Source of the DNA: a virus
Virus record (IMG/VR): IMGVR_UViG_3300035487_000484
Location: 1-26,118 of that record
Direction: 5' to 3' (one strand)
DNA length: 26,118 nt
Part shown: one piece after another, positions 8,201-16,533 of the stretch
Numbering within the stretch: the stretch's first letter is position 1
How the letters are laid out: each line of letters starts with the position of its first letter
Made by a program: the position numbers and the translations under genes
Notes under the pieces: generated by a model
Seen by the model: the letters and a program-made list of their open reading frames with translations, nothing else
Database searches by the model: none
What the model was told of the DNA's origin: nothing

Positions 8201-9842
8201 CTGCAGATATAGTGTTGTTTGCATGTAGCTTTGCATTAGCACTGATAACAACTACACCATCATTTGTTAACGCTCCATCGATATCGGCTTCTTCAGCATA
8301 CACTTTACGCCATTCGTTACCAGTAGCACCCAGATCAAATGCGCCATTAGCAACAAGGTGAGACATTATTCTGGCATTTACTGTGAGTATATCAGAATTA
8401 CTATCACCAATAGTGGCATTAGAACCAAACGATGAGGTCGAAGTGATGATCAAACTATCAGCAGCTGCGTCACCAAGATTCACATCACCATTTAAGTTGA
8501 CAGTATTATTGAAAGATGTCACACCATTGAAGATTGAAGTTCCACCAAATGTGGCGGCACCAATCGTCGCCTGATTAGCAAACTTACCTTTAACAGTTAT
8601 TGTATCAGTCTGAGCGTTGCCCAAAGTGATGTCACCATTAAGAGTTGCGTTACCGTCCACGTTCAAAGTACTATTTAAGTCAACCGCGCCATTAGCAGTA
8701 ATAGTAGTGGTGGTCAACCCATTAAGAGTCGAATTACCGTCTACATTCAAAGTAGTATTTAAGTCAACCGCGCCATTAGCAGTAATAGTAGTGGTGGTCA
8801 ATCCATTGAGCGTTGAATTGCCATCAACATTCAAAGTAGTATTTAAGTCAACCGCACCGTTGGCAGTGATGGTGGTGGCAGTCAATCCATTAAGAGTAGT
8901 TGAACCGTCTACATTGAGCGTTGAATTGAAGTCAACAACACCATTAGCAGTAATGGTAGTGGTAGTCAATCCATTAAGAGTAGTCGCGCCATCTACGTTC
9001 AAAGTAGTGTCGAAGTCTACAGCGGCATTCGCATGAAGCTGGCCAAGAGTTGTGTTACCAACAACATCCAAAGAAGAATCAAAATCAACAGCCCCTTCTA
9101 CATGCAAAGTTCCTTCAGCAATTACATTACCATCAGAGTCTATAGACGCAACGACAGTATTGGCATTGTCAGTAATAACTAGTCTGGAATCGCCAGCAGC
9201 GTCCGTCAGCTGTAGGAATAAGTCAGAATCACCAAGGGTGGCGTCGCCAGCCAAGAAGATTTCAACAGCGTCACCATTTCCATTACCACCAGTAAATCTT
9301 AGGTGGGTAGAATTAAGAGCTTCACCAAAGCTGGTATTGGCTCCAGACATAATTAAATGCGCAGAGTTAGAAGATAAATCAGTTACATCTCTGAGTGTGA
9401 AGGACTTGAATGCTGGGGTATTTGTATTTGTGTCAATGCGTAGGAATTGCCCTTGCGAACCACCCGTTACACGCACGCGAGATATATCGCCAAGAGTTAG
9501 TGTTTCCGCACCAGAAGTTGCGAAAGTGACATTAGCGTTGAATGTGGTATTGGCATTTACAGTGAAAGTTTGTGGGTCAATAATAGTATTAGAGCCGACA
9601 GTAATAGTGCCGCCAGTCAAAGTAGAGGTATTACCACCTTTGAGCAAATTTGTTCTGAATTCATTAGCAGAAAATGTACCTTTAATGTGGCCATTTCCTA
9701 CAGCAACTCCACCCCGATTAGCAGATCCTGCCCGAGCCACTGTCACTACGTTATTGCTGATGATCGTAGCAATATAGTTAGTGTTGAGTCTCCATGAGTT
9801 GAAGCTGATATTCAGTTCTGTGTTCGAAACATTAACTGTCAT
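5265..9842 (-). CDS. Long tail fibre: repeat shaft, collagen-like segment, S74 chaperone
   Basis: A 1525-residue fibre. Residues 1-250 are beta-rich. About 270-410 hold 28-residue tandem repeats (ANGAVDLNTTLNVDG, then NSTLNGLTTTTIT). Around 880-950 is a fibre domain (TTTTINTATLDVADNQITLN onward) seen in many marine fibres. About 997-1140 is Gly-X-Y with many GQKGE units. The last 95 residues match the Peptidase_S74 intramolecular chaperone: SDISLKENV supplies the expected Ser1431/Lys1436 pair, followed by GFIAQELEPLVPEVV and a terminal helix. In that family the domain trimerises, guides folding and then cuts itself off just before the Ser, here predicted after Tyr1430. A ribosome-binding site (AGAGAAT) and a late promoter (AATAAATA) precede the ATG. 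It is likely a main host-binding fibre. Confidence 0.92.
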   Translation of the reverse strand: MTVNVSNTELNISFNSWRLNTNYIATIISNNVVTVARAGSANRGGVAVGNGHIKGTFSANEFRTNLLKGGNTSTLTGGTITVGSNTIIDPQTFTVNANTTFNANVTFATSGAETLTLGDISRVRVTGGSQGQFLRIDTNTNTPAFKSFTLRDVTDLSSNSAHLIMSGANTSFGEALNSTHLRFTGGNGNGDAVEIFLAGDATLGDSDLFLQLTDAAGDSRLVITDNANTVVASIDSDGNVIAEGTLHVEGAVDFDSSLDVVGNTTLGQLHANAAVDFDTTLNVDGATTLNGLTTTTITANGVVDFNSTLNVDGSTTLNGLTATTITANGAVDLNTTLNVDGNSTLNGLTTTTITANGAVDLNTTLNVDGNSTLNGLTTTTITANGAVDLNSTLNVDGNATLNGDITLGNAQTDTITVKGKFANQATIGAATFGGTSIFNGVTSFNNTVNLNGDVNLGDAAADSLIITSTSSFGSNATIGDSNSDILTVNARIMSHLVANGAFDLGATGNEWRKVYAEEADIDGALTNDGVVVISANAKLHANNTISADTILNSMIQNDHIELATDGSGSNIDIDFGTTLNINQGEGIDITLSANTIAISAEDATTTNKGVASFAAADFDVSSGAVQLEDSVLKSVTTDTGTFVANSHTLSVAGGEGINVTHALSGNITVAGEDATSANKGVASFDSGDFDVTSGDVTLKNATTGAVLAVDGTANEIAVSRTNGTVTVGLPDTLNLGANSTIVSVAGTLTANAHSINMGTNRSSLTEAQRHLQWANGGLSSLDIYANTVFHDNVSIPGGVTSTGEGSFNSLVVQNQTYLRGDVDLGNATGDLISVAGSIDTPIIPNAANVRDLGSPTKSWRNLYVDDVRATANVHIAGNLIVSGTTTTINTATLDVADNQITLNSDLGAGVAPSENAGVSVNRGSLADVDIRWNETSDIWETTEDGTNYDEILTDDGRTIADRTDLSSSVTGDDFLLILDASDTGKLKKSTITNSALQGVKGQKGELGQKGEKGQKGVKGEVGQKGLKGQKGEVGVTGSKGQKGELGVTGAAGTKGQKGELGVTGAAGTKGQKGEIGANGSNGSAGTKGQKGEGVTGAKGQKGEGIAGSGGTKGQKGEGVTGAKGQKGEGVTGAKGQKGVTGATGAISLGDPNDDRIVFWDDSASGFAYLDPQGGISLSGTNIDSEYVNTLGFNTGNGILTLGRNIGLDLTTDLDGRYVQNNGNLFVMEDEDGTEISIAQGKEVKLIGGNYININWTDTSPGSDADPYDMTFTHENTTRTNTTTTSNPGYNQTFTCISTVLTNSEGHVSGVTTKTVRIPASDNTDTNTTYSIGNGGLTQINFTSALNSKLAGIATNANYVTNNTQISNGRGYITSYVNTNTTYSAGTGMQLSGTTFNCLINTPAEVGLGSLSSNGNYVSGSFTSSGNITAYSDISLKENVKNIEGALDTVSKLRGVSFDRIDMDGESQIGFIAQELEPLVPEVVQTMPDGIKTVAYGNVVALLVEAIKELKEDNAELRAMIEEGKK
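8635..9054. repeat. 84-nt tandem repeats in the long fibre gene
   Basis: Copies start at 8677, 8761, 8845, 8929 and 9013, exactly 84 nt (28 codons) apart, with degenerate flanks on both sides. The copies differ mostly at synonymous positions while the protein is nearly unchanged. The units are in frame and form a regular fibre-shaft motif. Confidence 0.9.
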
Positions 9843-9873
9843 TTGAAATTCTCTATTCTCTTAATGGGGCGTA

Positions 9874-10083
9874 TTACTTATTTATTAGAATTGAAAGCAT
9901 CGATTTAATATCACCCATGTCTTTTTTCAATTCTTCTATTTCATTCTGCATAGCTTTGTTTTTTTCATTTCTAATCTTTAATGCATTGTGCTGCCTTGTA
10001 GCATTCTCATCAAAGAAAAACACCACACCCGAGACAGGATCTTTCCTCAAATCGGGGTGGTTTTCCACATGCAACAGTTCCAT
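9874..10083 (-). CDS. 69-residue coiled-coil protein, function unknown
   Basis: The chosen start is ATG 10083..10081, one base after the upstream TAA. An in-frame TTG three codons earlier is possible but would overlap the previous gene. The N-terminal part, MELLHVENHPDLRKDPVSGV, then VFFFDENATRQHNALK, resembles short proteins I recall from marine T4-like phages. Residues 40-69 form an amphipathic helix (QNEIEELKKDMGDIKSMLSI) with heptad spacing, so oligomerisation is likely. The ribosome-binding site is weak, which suggests coupling to the upstream gene. It sits between the last baseplate-like gene and the fibres, so it may be a small virion or assembly protein. The function is not known. Confidence 0.75.
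   Translation of the reverse strand: MELLHVENHPDLRKDPVSGVVFFFDENATRQHNALKIRNEKNKAMQNEIEELKKDMGDIKSMLSILINK
9879..9886 (-). promoter_or_regulatory. T4-type late promoter, AATAAATA, for the long fibre
   Basis: Minus-strand AATAAATA lies within the last codons of the coiled-coil gene (CTA ATA AAT AAG TAA), 36 bases upstream of the long fibre ATG. One mismatch to TATAAATA, at the first base. Spacing is almost the same as for the promoter at 12532. Confidence 0.6.
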
Positions 10084-10084
10084 A

Positions 10085-12496
10085 TTATACAAGATTCAGA
10101 GGCGATTTGTGTGTAAATATTTGTAAAGCACTTACCTCGGGAGAATACGATGTACCCTTTCCGGCTGGTCGAGTGAACACAACTTTAACTTGATACTCAT
10201 CTACTCCATGATGTATTGATCCGTCTCCAGACCGATAAGCAATTACACCATTATTACTGCTGTTTTCGCGCACTACGTTAGAAAGCCCTAAGAAATTATC
10301 ACCATCACTATTGGCAGACATTCTATGGTGTAGGAAAACCTGATCGCCTCTATTGCCCAGTGTAGACTTCGGCTTTGGTGTTGTCGTGTATATTGCCATC
10401 TGGGTGAAGTTCTTATCTTCAAGACGCTCCGCATCGTTGTCATTTCTGACACGTACATAAAGTTCAATTCCACTTTCATTAGGGAAGTACGCCTGCGTTA
10501 CTATCTTGAATCTTTCTGATGCTACACCAGTGACGCCATTGGTGGCTCGAGTAACATTAGAAATATATCTAGCTTCTGCTCCACCTGATGGGAAAGTCTC
10601 ATTCGCGGTGCTGTCATTAATTCTTTCTCTTGAAGCACTTACCGTCACGTCATCAGAATCAATAATAGGAGAAACTCTTGAGTCAGCAGTAGAGAAAACA
10701 CCCCTCACCAACAAAGACTTATTTGCAGAATTAGACCTACTATATATTCGTTTCTGTGTTTTGTTAAATTCAACTTGCGTACCGCCAGTAATTGGTCTCC
10801 AAGTAGAATCAAGAGTACCAGAAGTTGAAGTCGCCTTGACGAACCAAGTTAAATCAGTTTCTCCAGGAACGCCAAAGTTTGTTGCCAAATCAACAGAGTC
10901 AATTTTAGGATTTATAATAGCATCAACTTTCGCACCAGCTCCAAATTGCTGACCGCGAATATGATCAGTGGCAACATAACCACCAGAAGTATCAGCTAGG
11001 CGAATTCTACCGAAGTCGGTGTTTAAGAATACAATTTTACCTGTAGCAGTGGTGTTGGCAGAAAAAGAACTTGTATTTCCAGCCCATGCGTTTGAAGCAA
11101 AATATACACAATTATTATTTGCGCCTGCTGTGGTTGGGAATTCCCTAAACGCATCAATTTTTACAGTGACCGTTCCTGAACTTGAAGCTACAATTTTCCG
11201 TACAGTTCCGTCCGCATAACCAGCAGCGGTAATCGCCCCAGCAACAGCAGCAGTTCTGGATCGCAAATTATCACCAACAGAAATTGTTGAATTGTTAGCA
11301 AAGGTCAGTATTGATTCGCCTCTGATCGCTTCGTCCATCTGGAAACCTGTAGAAGAGGTAGAACCGCCAGCAGGTGTAATATTGGAAAGATTGAAGAAGT
11401 CAAGAGCCTTGTTTTCAAAAACAAACGAACAGTCTGTTCCGCCAAGATCTGTTTTAGTTGAGAACTTCTTGTATGAAAGTTTAAATTTTAAGTACTCGTT
11501 AGTCAATGGTGCCCAAACTCTACCTGTCGCAGAGCCGTACAACATAGTACATTCCGGAGTGATATATGCGCTAATGTTAGAAACTTTATCGGGTTTGTTT
11601 TTCGTAGCAGACCAAAGTTCAAAATCAGTTCCGTCTTCATTCGGAAGAACGGTCATAGCATACCTTTTATTTTTAGATAAAGTCGTTCCAGCCCTAAACG
11701 AGAATCTAGTAGCAGCCGAACCATTAGAAGACACGTTAATACTGTTTCGGTATACAGGAGGACTTTGTTCTACTAGGACTGTGGTAGGTCTTCCTCTAGA
11801 ATCAGTTTCCCTAATTTGAACTATCACATAAGCAGTTGACGCTACTGGCTTTTTAGCAAAGAACAAATCAACATATTCTAAATGCGGATTATCAATGGTT
11901 GATACAAAGGTTTGCGACAAGAAATCTGGAATCTCTTCAGTTACAGTACTGTTTGTAACACTCGTCATCGATGAGTCGGCAGAAATTTCAGTAAGAGAAA
12001 TTTGACTGCTTTGGTGCGGAGGAGCATTAGTGTACCGCATTGTGCCAATATTTGATGGAGCGTAGTAATACTGCCCGCACCGAGTTGAAGCACCTGTCTT
12101 ACCAGAACTAATACCGCCACCATAAGGCGGTTTAACGTCGCTGACTTCTAGAAGGTGCTTATACCCTCTAAACCGCATAGTATTGTCATTTGGAATTTTG
12201 AAAAAGTATATCAAGACACCGCTGGCGTTTGTTATCATTGGCGACCCATAATGCGCCTGATCTGCAGGAGAACAATATGGCGAAACGTCTCTTCCGTCAA
12301 ACCGTGGCCAAACACGAGTGGAAGGCTTCAAACCACTACAAGTTACTTTTTGAGCAACGTGGGCTTTAATAGTGTAAGCATTCGTGCCATTAATATATGC
12401 CGAAATGTCAGAGTACTCGGCCAAGCCAGTATAATCAAGACCTGCCTTTTTATACTCATTTAACAATGCCGCTGATGTGGAAGATGAGACTGTCAT
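10085..12496 (-). CDS. Large baseplate or fibre-base structural protein (GLKP / SQTF module)
   Basis: An 803-residue protein. Residues 55-75 (GLKPSTRVWPRFDGRDVSPY) and 98-120 (FFKIPNDNTMRFRGYKHLLE) match a pattern I recall from very large structural proteins of marine T4-like phages (GLKPxTRVYxFFDxxDV ... FxIPN...RFRTG). About 185-340 is a second recurring module: an SQTF motif (DPLAQTF in relatives), then YVDLFFAKKPVASTAYVIVQ, IRE..GRPT and a beta-rich segment. The middle has an ANN..ISVGD motif also found in gp7. The C-terminal 150 residues contain VYVR-like strands and FLHHRMSANSDGDNF. It stands where T4 has genes 9-11, so a baseplate periphery or fibre-attachment role is likely but inferred. 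Late promoter and AGGAAA ribosome-binding site precede the ATG. Confidence 0.75.
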   Translation of the reverse strand: MTVSSSTSAALLNEYKKAGLDYTGLAEYSDISAYINGTNAYTIKAHVAQKVTCSGLKPSTRVWPRFDGRDVSPYCSPADQAHYGSPMITNASGVLIYFFKIPNDNTMRFRGYKHLLEVSDVKPPYGGGISSGKTGASTRCGQYYYAPSNIGTMRYTNAPPHQSSQISLTEISADSSMTSVTNSTVTEEIPDFLSQTFVSTIDNPHLEYVDLFFAKKPVASTAYVIVQIRETDSRGRPTTVLVEQSPPVYRNSINVSSNGSAATRFSFRAGTTLSKNKRYAMTVLPNEDGTDFELWSATKNKPDKVSNISAYITPECTMLYGSATGRVWAPLTNEYLKFKLSYKKFSTKTDLGGTDCSFVFENKALDFFNLSNITPAGGSTSSTGFQMDEAIRGESILTFANNSTISVGDNLRSRTAAVAGAITAAGYADGTVRKIVASSSGTVTVKIDAFREFPTTAGANNNCVYFASNAWAGNTSSFSANTTATGKIVFLNTDFGRIRLADTSGGYVATDHIRGQQFGAGAKVDAIINPKIDSVDLATNFGVPGETDLTWFVKATSTSGTLDSTWRPITGGTQVEFNKTQKRIYSRSNSANKSLLVRGVFSTADSRVSPIIDSDDVTVSASRERINDSTANETFPSGGAEARYISNVTRATNGVTGVASERFKIVTQAYFPNESGIELYVRVRNDNDAERLEDKNFTQMAIYTTTPKPKSTLGNRGDQVFLHHRMSANSDGDNFLGLSNVVRENSSNNGVIAYRSGDGSIHHGVDEYQVKVVFTRPAGKGTSYSPEVSALQIFTHKSPLNLV

Positions 12497-12530
12497 AATT
12501 GTTTCCTAGTTTAATCCTGTTTGGTTCTTC

Positions 12531-15500
12531 TTATTTATTATGAACAACAAAGTTATTAACCACAAAGGTGTCGTCGCCATCAACATCAAGGTTGTATACA
12601 GCAACAAATTCTTCTCTACGATTAATACTACGCAACTTATCTTCATGAGTCTCTAATTGCTCGCTGTACTTGACAAGTTTATTACCAGCAGCCAACTCAG
12701 AGACATCCATTTCCGGATGTATTTCTAGAGTTGCTTCCACATTAAACGACTTCCAGCCAGCAGAGGTGAGAACTGGATGTGATTCAGTCAATTCTAACTG
12801 TTCGTTAATAGTATAAATAACTCTATCTTCAGCTTCGAATTGATGTGTGTCAACCACTTCATTAATTTCACCATTATAACCATAAACCATTTCACCAATC
12901 TGAACATTCTCGATAGACTTGGTAGTTCCATCATACATCAACACCTGAGTGCCAGCAACGAAACAACCACCGTGACGACCCGTTGGCCGAGTCTGGTATG
13001 GAACCCTAATGGCACCAATTCCAGGATTGACTATGGTGTAATAGGAGTTTGGGTCTGGTGCTTGGTATGGCAATGGGACAATTCTAGCTGGGGGAGCAGC
13101 TGCTGGCACCGCTAACTGTGCAATACCGCAAAGAGAGTGCGCTAATGTCATAGTTCCGTTGTACAATTTCGAAGGAGTTGTTTTGGAAACTGTTACCGAA
13201 ATTCTACTAGTCGCGAAAGGCTGTGACACTAATGTAATCCCACCAGTGACAACAGCAGTAATCTTATTATCAGTTACAGTAGTGTTCACGCTACCTGCTT
13301 GAAGAGACAATTCTATATCTTCTAGAGTAGGTATAGACCTCAACGGATCTCTGGAGAAACTCAAATCAGAACTACGCAAAGTGTTGTACGAGCTTTTCGA
13401 TCCGTTCGGGTCAGTATTAATAGAATCCTTTGGTGGTTCAGGTGCGCCATCAGGATCATCAGAACGAAGGACGCTCATTCTCAAGGCAGCAATCTCAGAA
13501 GTATTCAACTGGATGCTCCTTTCATGATATTCAACTTTATCCTCTAATCCTCTCAAATCTTCCATCGTAAATCTGCGATTGTTAGATTGCAGTAAATCAA
13601 CTTCAACATCAGGACGCATATAGTGCATAGCAGCTACTGGCGAAAGTGATGGGTATGGGGGGATGTAGATTATGGCCAAGTTCATTTCATCAGGGGCACT
13701 AGCTGGAACAGACGGAGACGATTCCGGTGCGCCAGTTACGATACTGACTTGTCCGCTAGATGACAAACTTACTGAGTCATATCTCGGCAAATATGACTGA
13801 ACATCACATTGGAAATTCTGGTCAGGTGTAGGGAAATACACACCATCACTATCAATATCAAACACAGTACCTGCCGCTGGGTTGGTAGGCGCGACCGCAG
13901 CTGTGGCTGTTGCGTGTGGTGTAACAGTAGAAGCTCGGATTGGTCTAAAATCAACACTATCTCGAAGATCCATCATATTACCAGCAGCAGTTGCGTATGT
14001 CGGGATTTCTGCTGTGGTTATTGTAGTTGCGGCTGCAGGATTGGCATCATCAATCGGATATGAATCAACACTCATATAACCGATGCCAGCAGAGCGGTCT
14101 CTACCAAAGTAATTGAATTTGACAAGGAGACCTATATTAGTCGTGTCCAACGTACTGGTGGGTCGTTTAACGAGCCTTGCAGTATCATATAGGGAATCGC
14201 GTTGGCCATCATCTATATAAAAATCCGTTGTCACGTCTTCGCCAGTAGCAGCTGTTACAGAAGTATTTGCGCCAGAATGAACCGATACTAACTCAAAAGC
14301 GTCAGAAACACCTAGTGCCCATGGACCAGCATTACTGTCGGTATGACTACCAGTGTCAATGTGAATATTCTTATTCTTGTTAACAGTCTTATTTGCTTGG
14401 CGAGACGAGCTTCTTAAGAGATCGAAGTATACCGATGCAGCAAAGGTAGAAGACAAATTAGCACATTGTAGATCAATAGCGTGCGAAGAACCACTTGAAG
14501 TAATTGTTCCGTTTGACTGAGTATTGAAAATGTGTCCGCTTGGGAATACTTTAGAATGCGCGTTGGCGGCATAACTTTGACTTGTCGAAACTGTCATCGA
14601 TGTGTCACTAGCAATATTTGTGATTCTTTGCTTCGGATGTGCTGCGAGCTGTATGAAATCACCAACTACATATTGTGTGGTGAAGGTTGTTCCAGCTGTG
14701 CCAGTGACTGTTGCGCCAGTTTGTTGAGCCTTACCAGTCATTGGAGAAGTAGTAACTTCACTCTTGGCTACAATTATGATGTTTCTCTCATCAACAGAAG
14801 ATAACGGGGAACCAGTATCATTGTTTGTTTCAGTGCCGCCTGTGTGAGCAGTATTGGCCGAAACCGTTGCCGTGCCACTAGTGGTAAAGGATACAGTCTT
14901 CTCAGTTCGCATTACATATTGTGTTTGTGTACTGTCTGTAGCGTCAGCAAGTTTACGTGTACCAGTAGTTGTAATAGGGAACACTAAAGTATTGAGGTTG
15001 GAATCTTGTAACTTCGCAACACCACTAGTCTCTAAAACAATATCAGCATATGAATCTGGTCCAGAGACATTATTGACATATAACGAACGAGCTTCAGCGA
15101 AACTTTTATCAGCATTCAATTTCATGTCAAAAAGGTATATTCTGAATTTACCAGTCGTAGTTCCGGAAACACCTTCATGATGCTGAAAGCCGCGAACCTT
15201 AGCAGTACCAATTTTAGTACCAGTTACTGAACCAAGGTTGGCGTAGTTGCCAGTAATCATATCTTGTGCAGAAGAGTATATGTCAACTGAGCGAAGTCCT
15301 TGGAAATCCCAAGTACCTGTAACTTCATTACATATAGCAAAGTTGCCAAAGTTCTGACCGATAATGACATCACTTGTAACTTCATAGGTGGTGGCTTTAG
15401 CAATATTGGCTCGGTATAGATCTGTAAGTTCTGTTCTGTAACCTTGAACATAACCAATGGAAGGCTCTACTTCAACAACCAATTTATTAAGGTCGCCGCC

Positions 15501-16520
15501 CTCAGTGACGGAATATACCCCACCGTTAACAGCAGTTTGCAGATGCTCTTCAACATTAACCTTGAATGGGGATAATGCATAATCACCAGACTCTTCCCTA
15601 GTCCTCAGGGCTAGTTCTTCTTGGAGTTCGCCATATTGGGTATCGGTATAATTTCTAATCACACGACCGCTTTGAATATCGGCCAATGGCATAAAGCCAA
15701 CTGTATTAGCATCAGTAAGAGAACGAGTTCTAATTACTGGCAACAGTTTAAGTCTTGATGCTCCTGGTGCTGAGAAGTTGGTTGCTCCTGAAGCGTTATC
15801 TAATAGTGACGAATCTTGATTAGAGTCGACTAATGATTCAGTAGTCTCAAATCCAACACGGACATCAGGAGTTAATGTATACTTACTAACAACACCAGAT
15901 TGATCAGGAGATCTAACGAAATGCCCTTTGTGGTAAACTGTACCACCAGTTACTGCAGCACCGATACCAACTCCTGTAGCGGAATATGCATTTGCAGCAA
16001 CAGTTCCTATAGTATTAGCGGCAACCAAAAATGTAGAAGACGAAGAGTTTCTAAATATTAGTGTTTCGCCATCCTTAAATGACTTTGTTGCGTTGTTCGC
16101 GCCAGAGTTTGTATACGAAACAAATACACTCAAGTAGTTAGGAGCGTTACCTTCAGAACCTTCTTCCGCAGCCAATAACTTTGCTGTGAGACCAGTCGCT
16201 GCACCAGTAACAGTACTATTAGCGATAACTCCAGAAGAAAAGAAGTCATTGAGCAACAGCACTCTGTTGTTCGCATCTTTATCTCTCAGTTTGACATACT
16301 GCCATTGCTGAAGTTCAAGGTCGCAACCGTTCAAAACTGTTCCGTTTGTCAAAACTTCGGAACCAAGACGTTCAACTTGATTCTGCAAGATTGATTGGAG
16401 CTGCGTCAGTTCTCTAGCCTGAACAGCATATCCTGGTCTGAAAAGTACTCGATGAAAGTTCTTCGTTTCGTTGAAGTCGTCAAAGAAAGGACTTTGATTG
16501 AGGTTTGTCTCGATTGTCAT
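12531..16520 (-). CDS. DUF4815-like baseplate structural protein with C-terminal Hint domain
   Basis: A 1329-residue protein. The N-terminus (SPFFDDFNETKNFHRVLFRP, GYAVQARELTQLQSILQNQ) is the signature of the DUF4815-type family of phage tail proteins. Residues about 595-663 hold a small module (VTGTAGTTFTTQYVVGDFI) also present in gp7. Around 1040-1130 are LEDKVEYHERSI and the SRDPLRSIPTLEDIELS segment. Residues 1186-1329 form a Hint (intein/Hedgehog) domain: CFVAGTQVLMYDG at its start, TESH with the T..H pair (1245/1248), and a VYNLDVDGDDTFVV to VVHN end, followed by one Lys and the stop. It lies after gp8, in the T4 gene 9/10 position, so it is probably part of the outer baseplate. Ribosome-binding site is AAAGGTAA. 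Confidence 0.88.
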   Translation of the reverse strand: MTIETNLNQSPFFDDFNETKNFHRVLFRPGYAVQARELTQLQSILQNQVERLGSEVLTNGTVLNGCDLELQQWQYVKLRDKDANNRVLLLNDFFSSGVIANSTVTGAATGLTAKLLAAEEGSEGNAPNYLSVFVSYTNSGANNATKSFKDGETLIFRNSSSSTFLVAANTIGTVAANAYSATGVGIGAAVTGGTVYHKGHFVRSPDQSGVVSKYTLTPDVRVGFETTESLVDSNQDSSLLDNASGATNFSAPGASRLKLLPVIRTRSLTDANTVGFMPLADIQSGRVIRNYTDTQYGELQEELALRTREESGDYALSPFKVNVEEHLQTAVNGGVYSVTEGGDLNKLVVEVEPSIGYVQGYRTELTDLYRANIAKATTYEVTSDVIIGQNFGNFAICNEVTGTWDFQGLRSVDIYSSAQDMITGNYANLGSVTGTKIGTAKVRGFQHHEGVSGTTTGKFRIYLFDMKLNADKSFAEARSLYVNNVSGPDSYADIVLETSGVAKLQDSNLNTLVFPITTTGTRKLADATDSTQTQYVMRTEKTVSFTTSGTATVSANTAHTGGTETNNDTGSPLSSVDERNIIIVAKSEVTTSPMTGKAQQTGATVTGTAGTTFTTQYVVGDFIQLAAHPKQRITNIASDTSMTVSTSQSYAANAHSKVFPSGHIFNTQSNGTITSSGSSHAIDLQCANLSSTFAASVYFDLLRSSSRQANKTVNKNKNIHIDTGSHTDSNAGPWALGVSDAFELVSVHSGANTSVTAATGEDVTTDFYIDDGQRDSLYDTARLVKRPTSTLDTTNIGLLVKFNYFGRDRSAGIGYMSVDSYPIDDANPAAATTITTAEIPTYATAAGNMMDLRDSVDFRPIRASTVTPHATATAAVAPTNPAAGTVFDIDSDGVYFPTPDQNFQCDVQSYLPRYDSVSLSSSGQVSIVTGAPESSPSVPASAPDEMNLAIIYIPPYPSLSPVAAMHYMRPDVEVDLLQSNNRRFTMEDLRGLEDKVEYHERSIQLNTSEIAALRMSVLRSDDPDGAPEPPKDSINTDPNGSKSSYNTLRSSDLSFSRDPLRSIPTLEDIELSLQAGSVNTTVTDNKITAVVTGGITLVSQPFATSRISVTVSKTTPSKLYNGTMTLAHSLCGIAQLAVPAAAPPARIVPLPYQAPDPNSYYTIVNPGIGAIRVPYQTRPTGRHGGCFVAGTQVLMYDGTTKSIENVQIGEMVYGYNGEINEVVDTHQFEAEDRVIYTINEQLELTESHPVLTSAGWKSFNVEATLEIHPEMDVSELAAGNKLVKYSEQLETHEDKLRSINRREEFVAVYNLDVDGDDTFVVNNFVVHNK
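12532..12539 (-). promoter_or_regulatory. T4-type late promoter, AATAAATA, overlapping the Hint gene stop
   Basis: Minus-strand AATAAATA covers the last Asn and Lys codons and the stop (AAT AAA TAA) of the upstream gene. It lies 35 bases before the 803-residue ATG. One mismatch to TATAAATA, at the first base. Confidence 0.6.
12534..12965 (-). other. Hint (intein-like) domain at the protein C-terminus
   Basis: The domain covers 144 codons, from Cys1186 to Lys1329. The key catalytic positions of Hint domains are intact: first-residue Cys, Thr..His of block B, and terminal His-Asn. There is no homing-endonuclease domain. The residue after His-Asn is Lys and then the stop, so there is no C-extein and no Cys/Ser/Thr nucleophile. 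Classic cis-splicing is therefore not possible. N-terminal thioester cleavage or Asn cyclisation remain chemically possible, as in bacterial intein-like domains. Confidence 0.88.
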
Positions 16521-16533
16521 TTAGTTATTACCT

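Noticed and set aside
8635-9054. Regular 84-base repeats considered as a CRISPR array
   Set aside because: The units are in frame, have no variable spacers and encode a fibre repeat.
9052-9777. A 241-codon plus-strand open frame
   Set aside because: It lies wholly antisense to the long fibre gene, has no recognisable domain, and no promoter or ribosome-binding site was seen.
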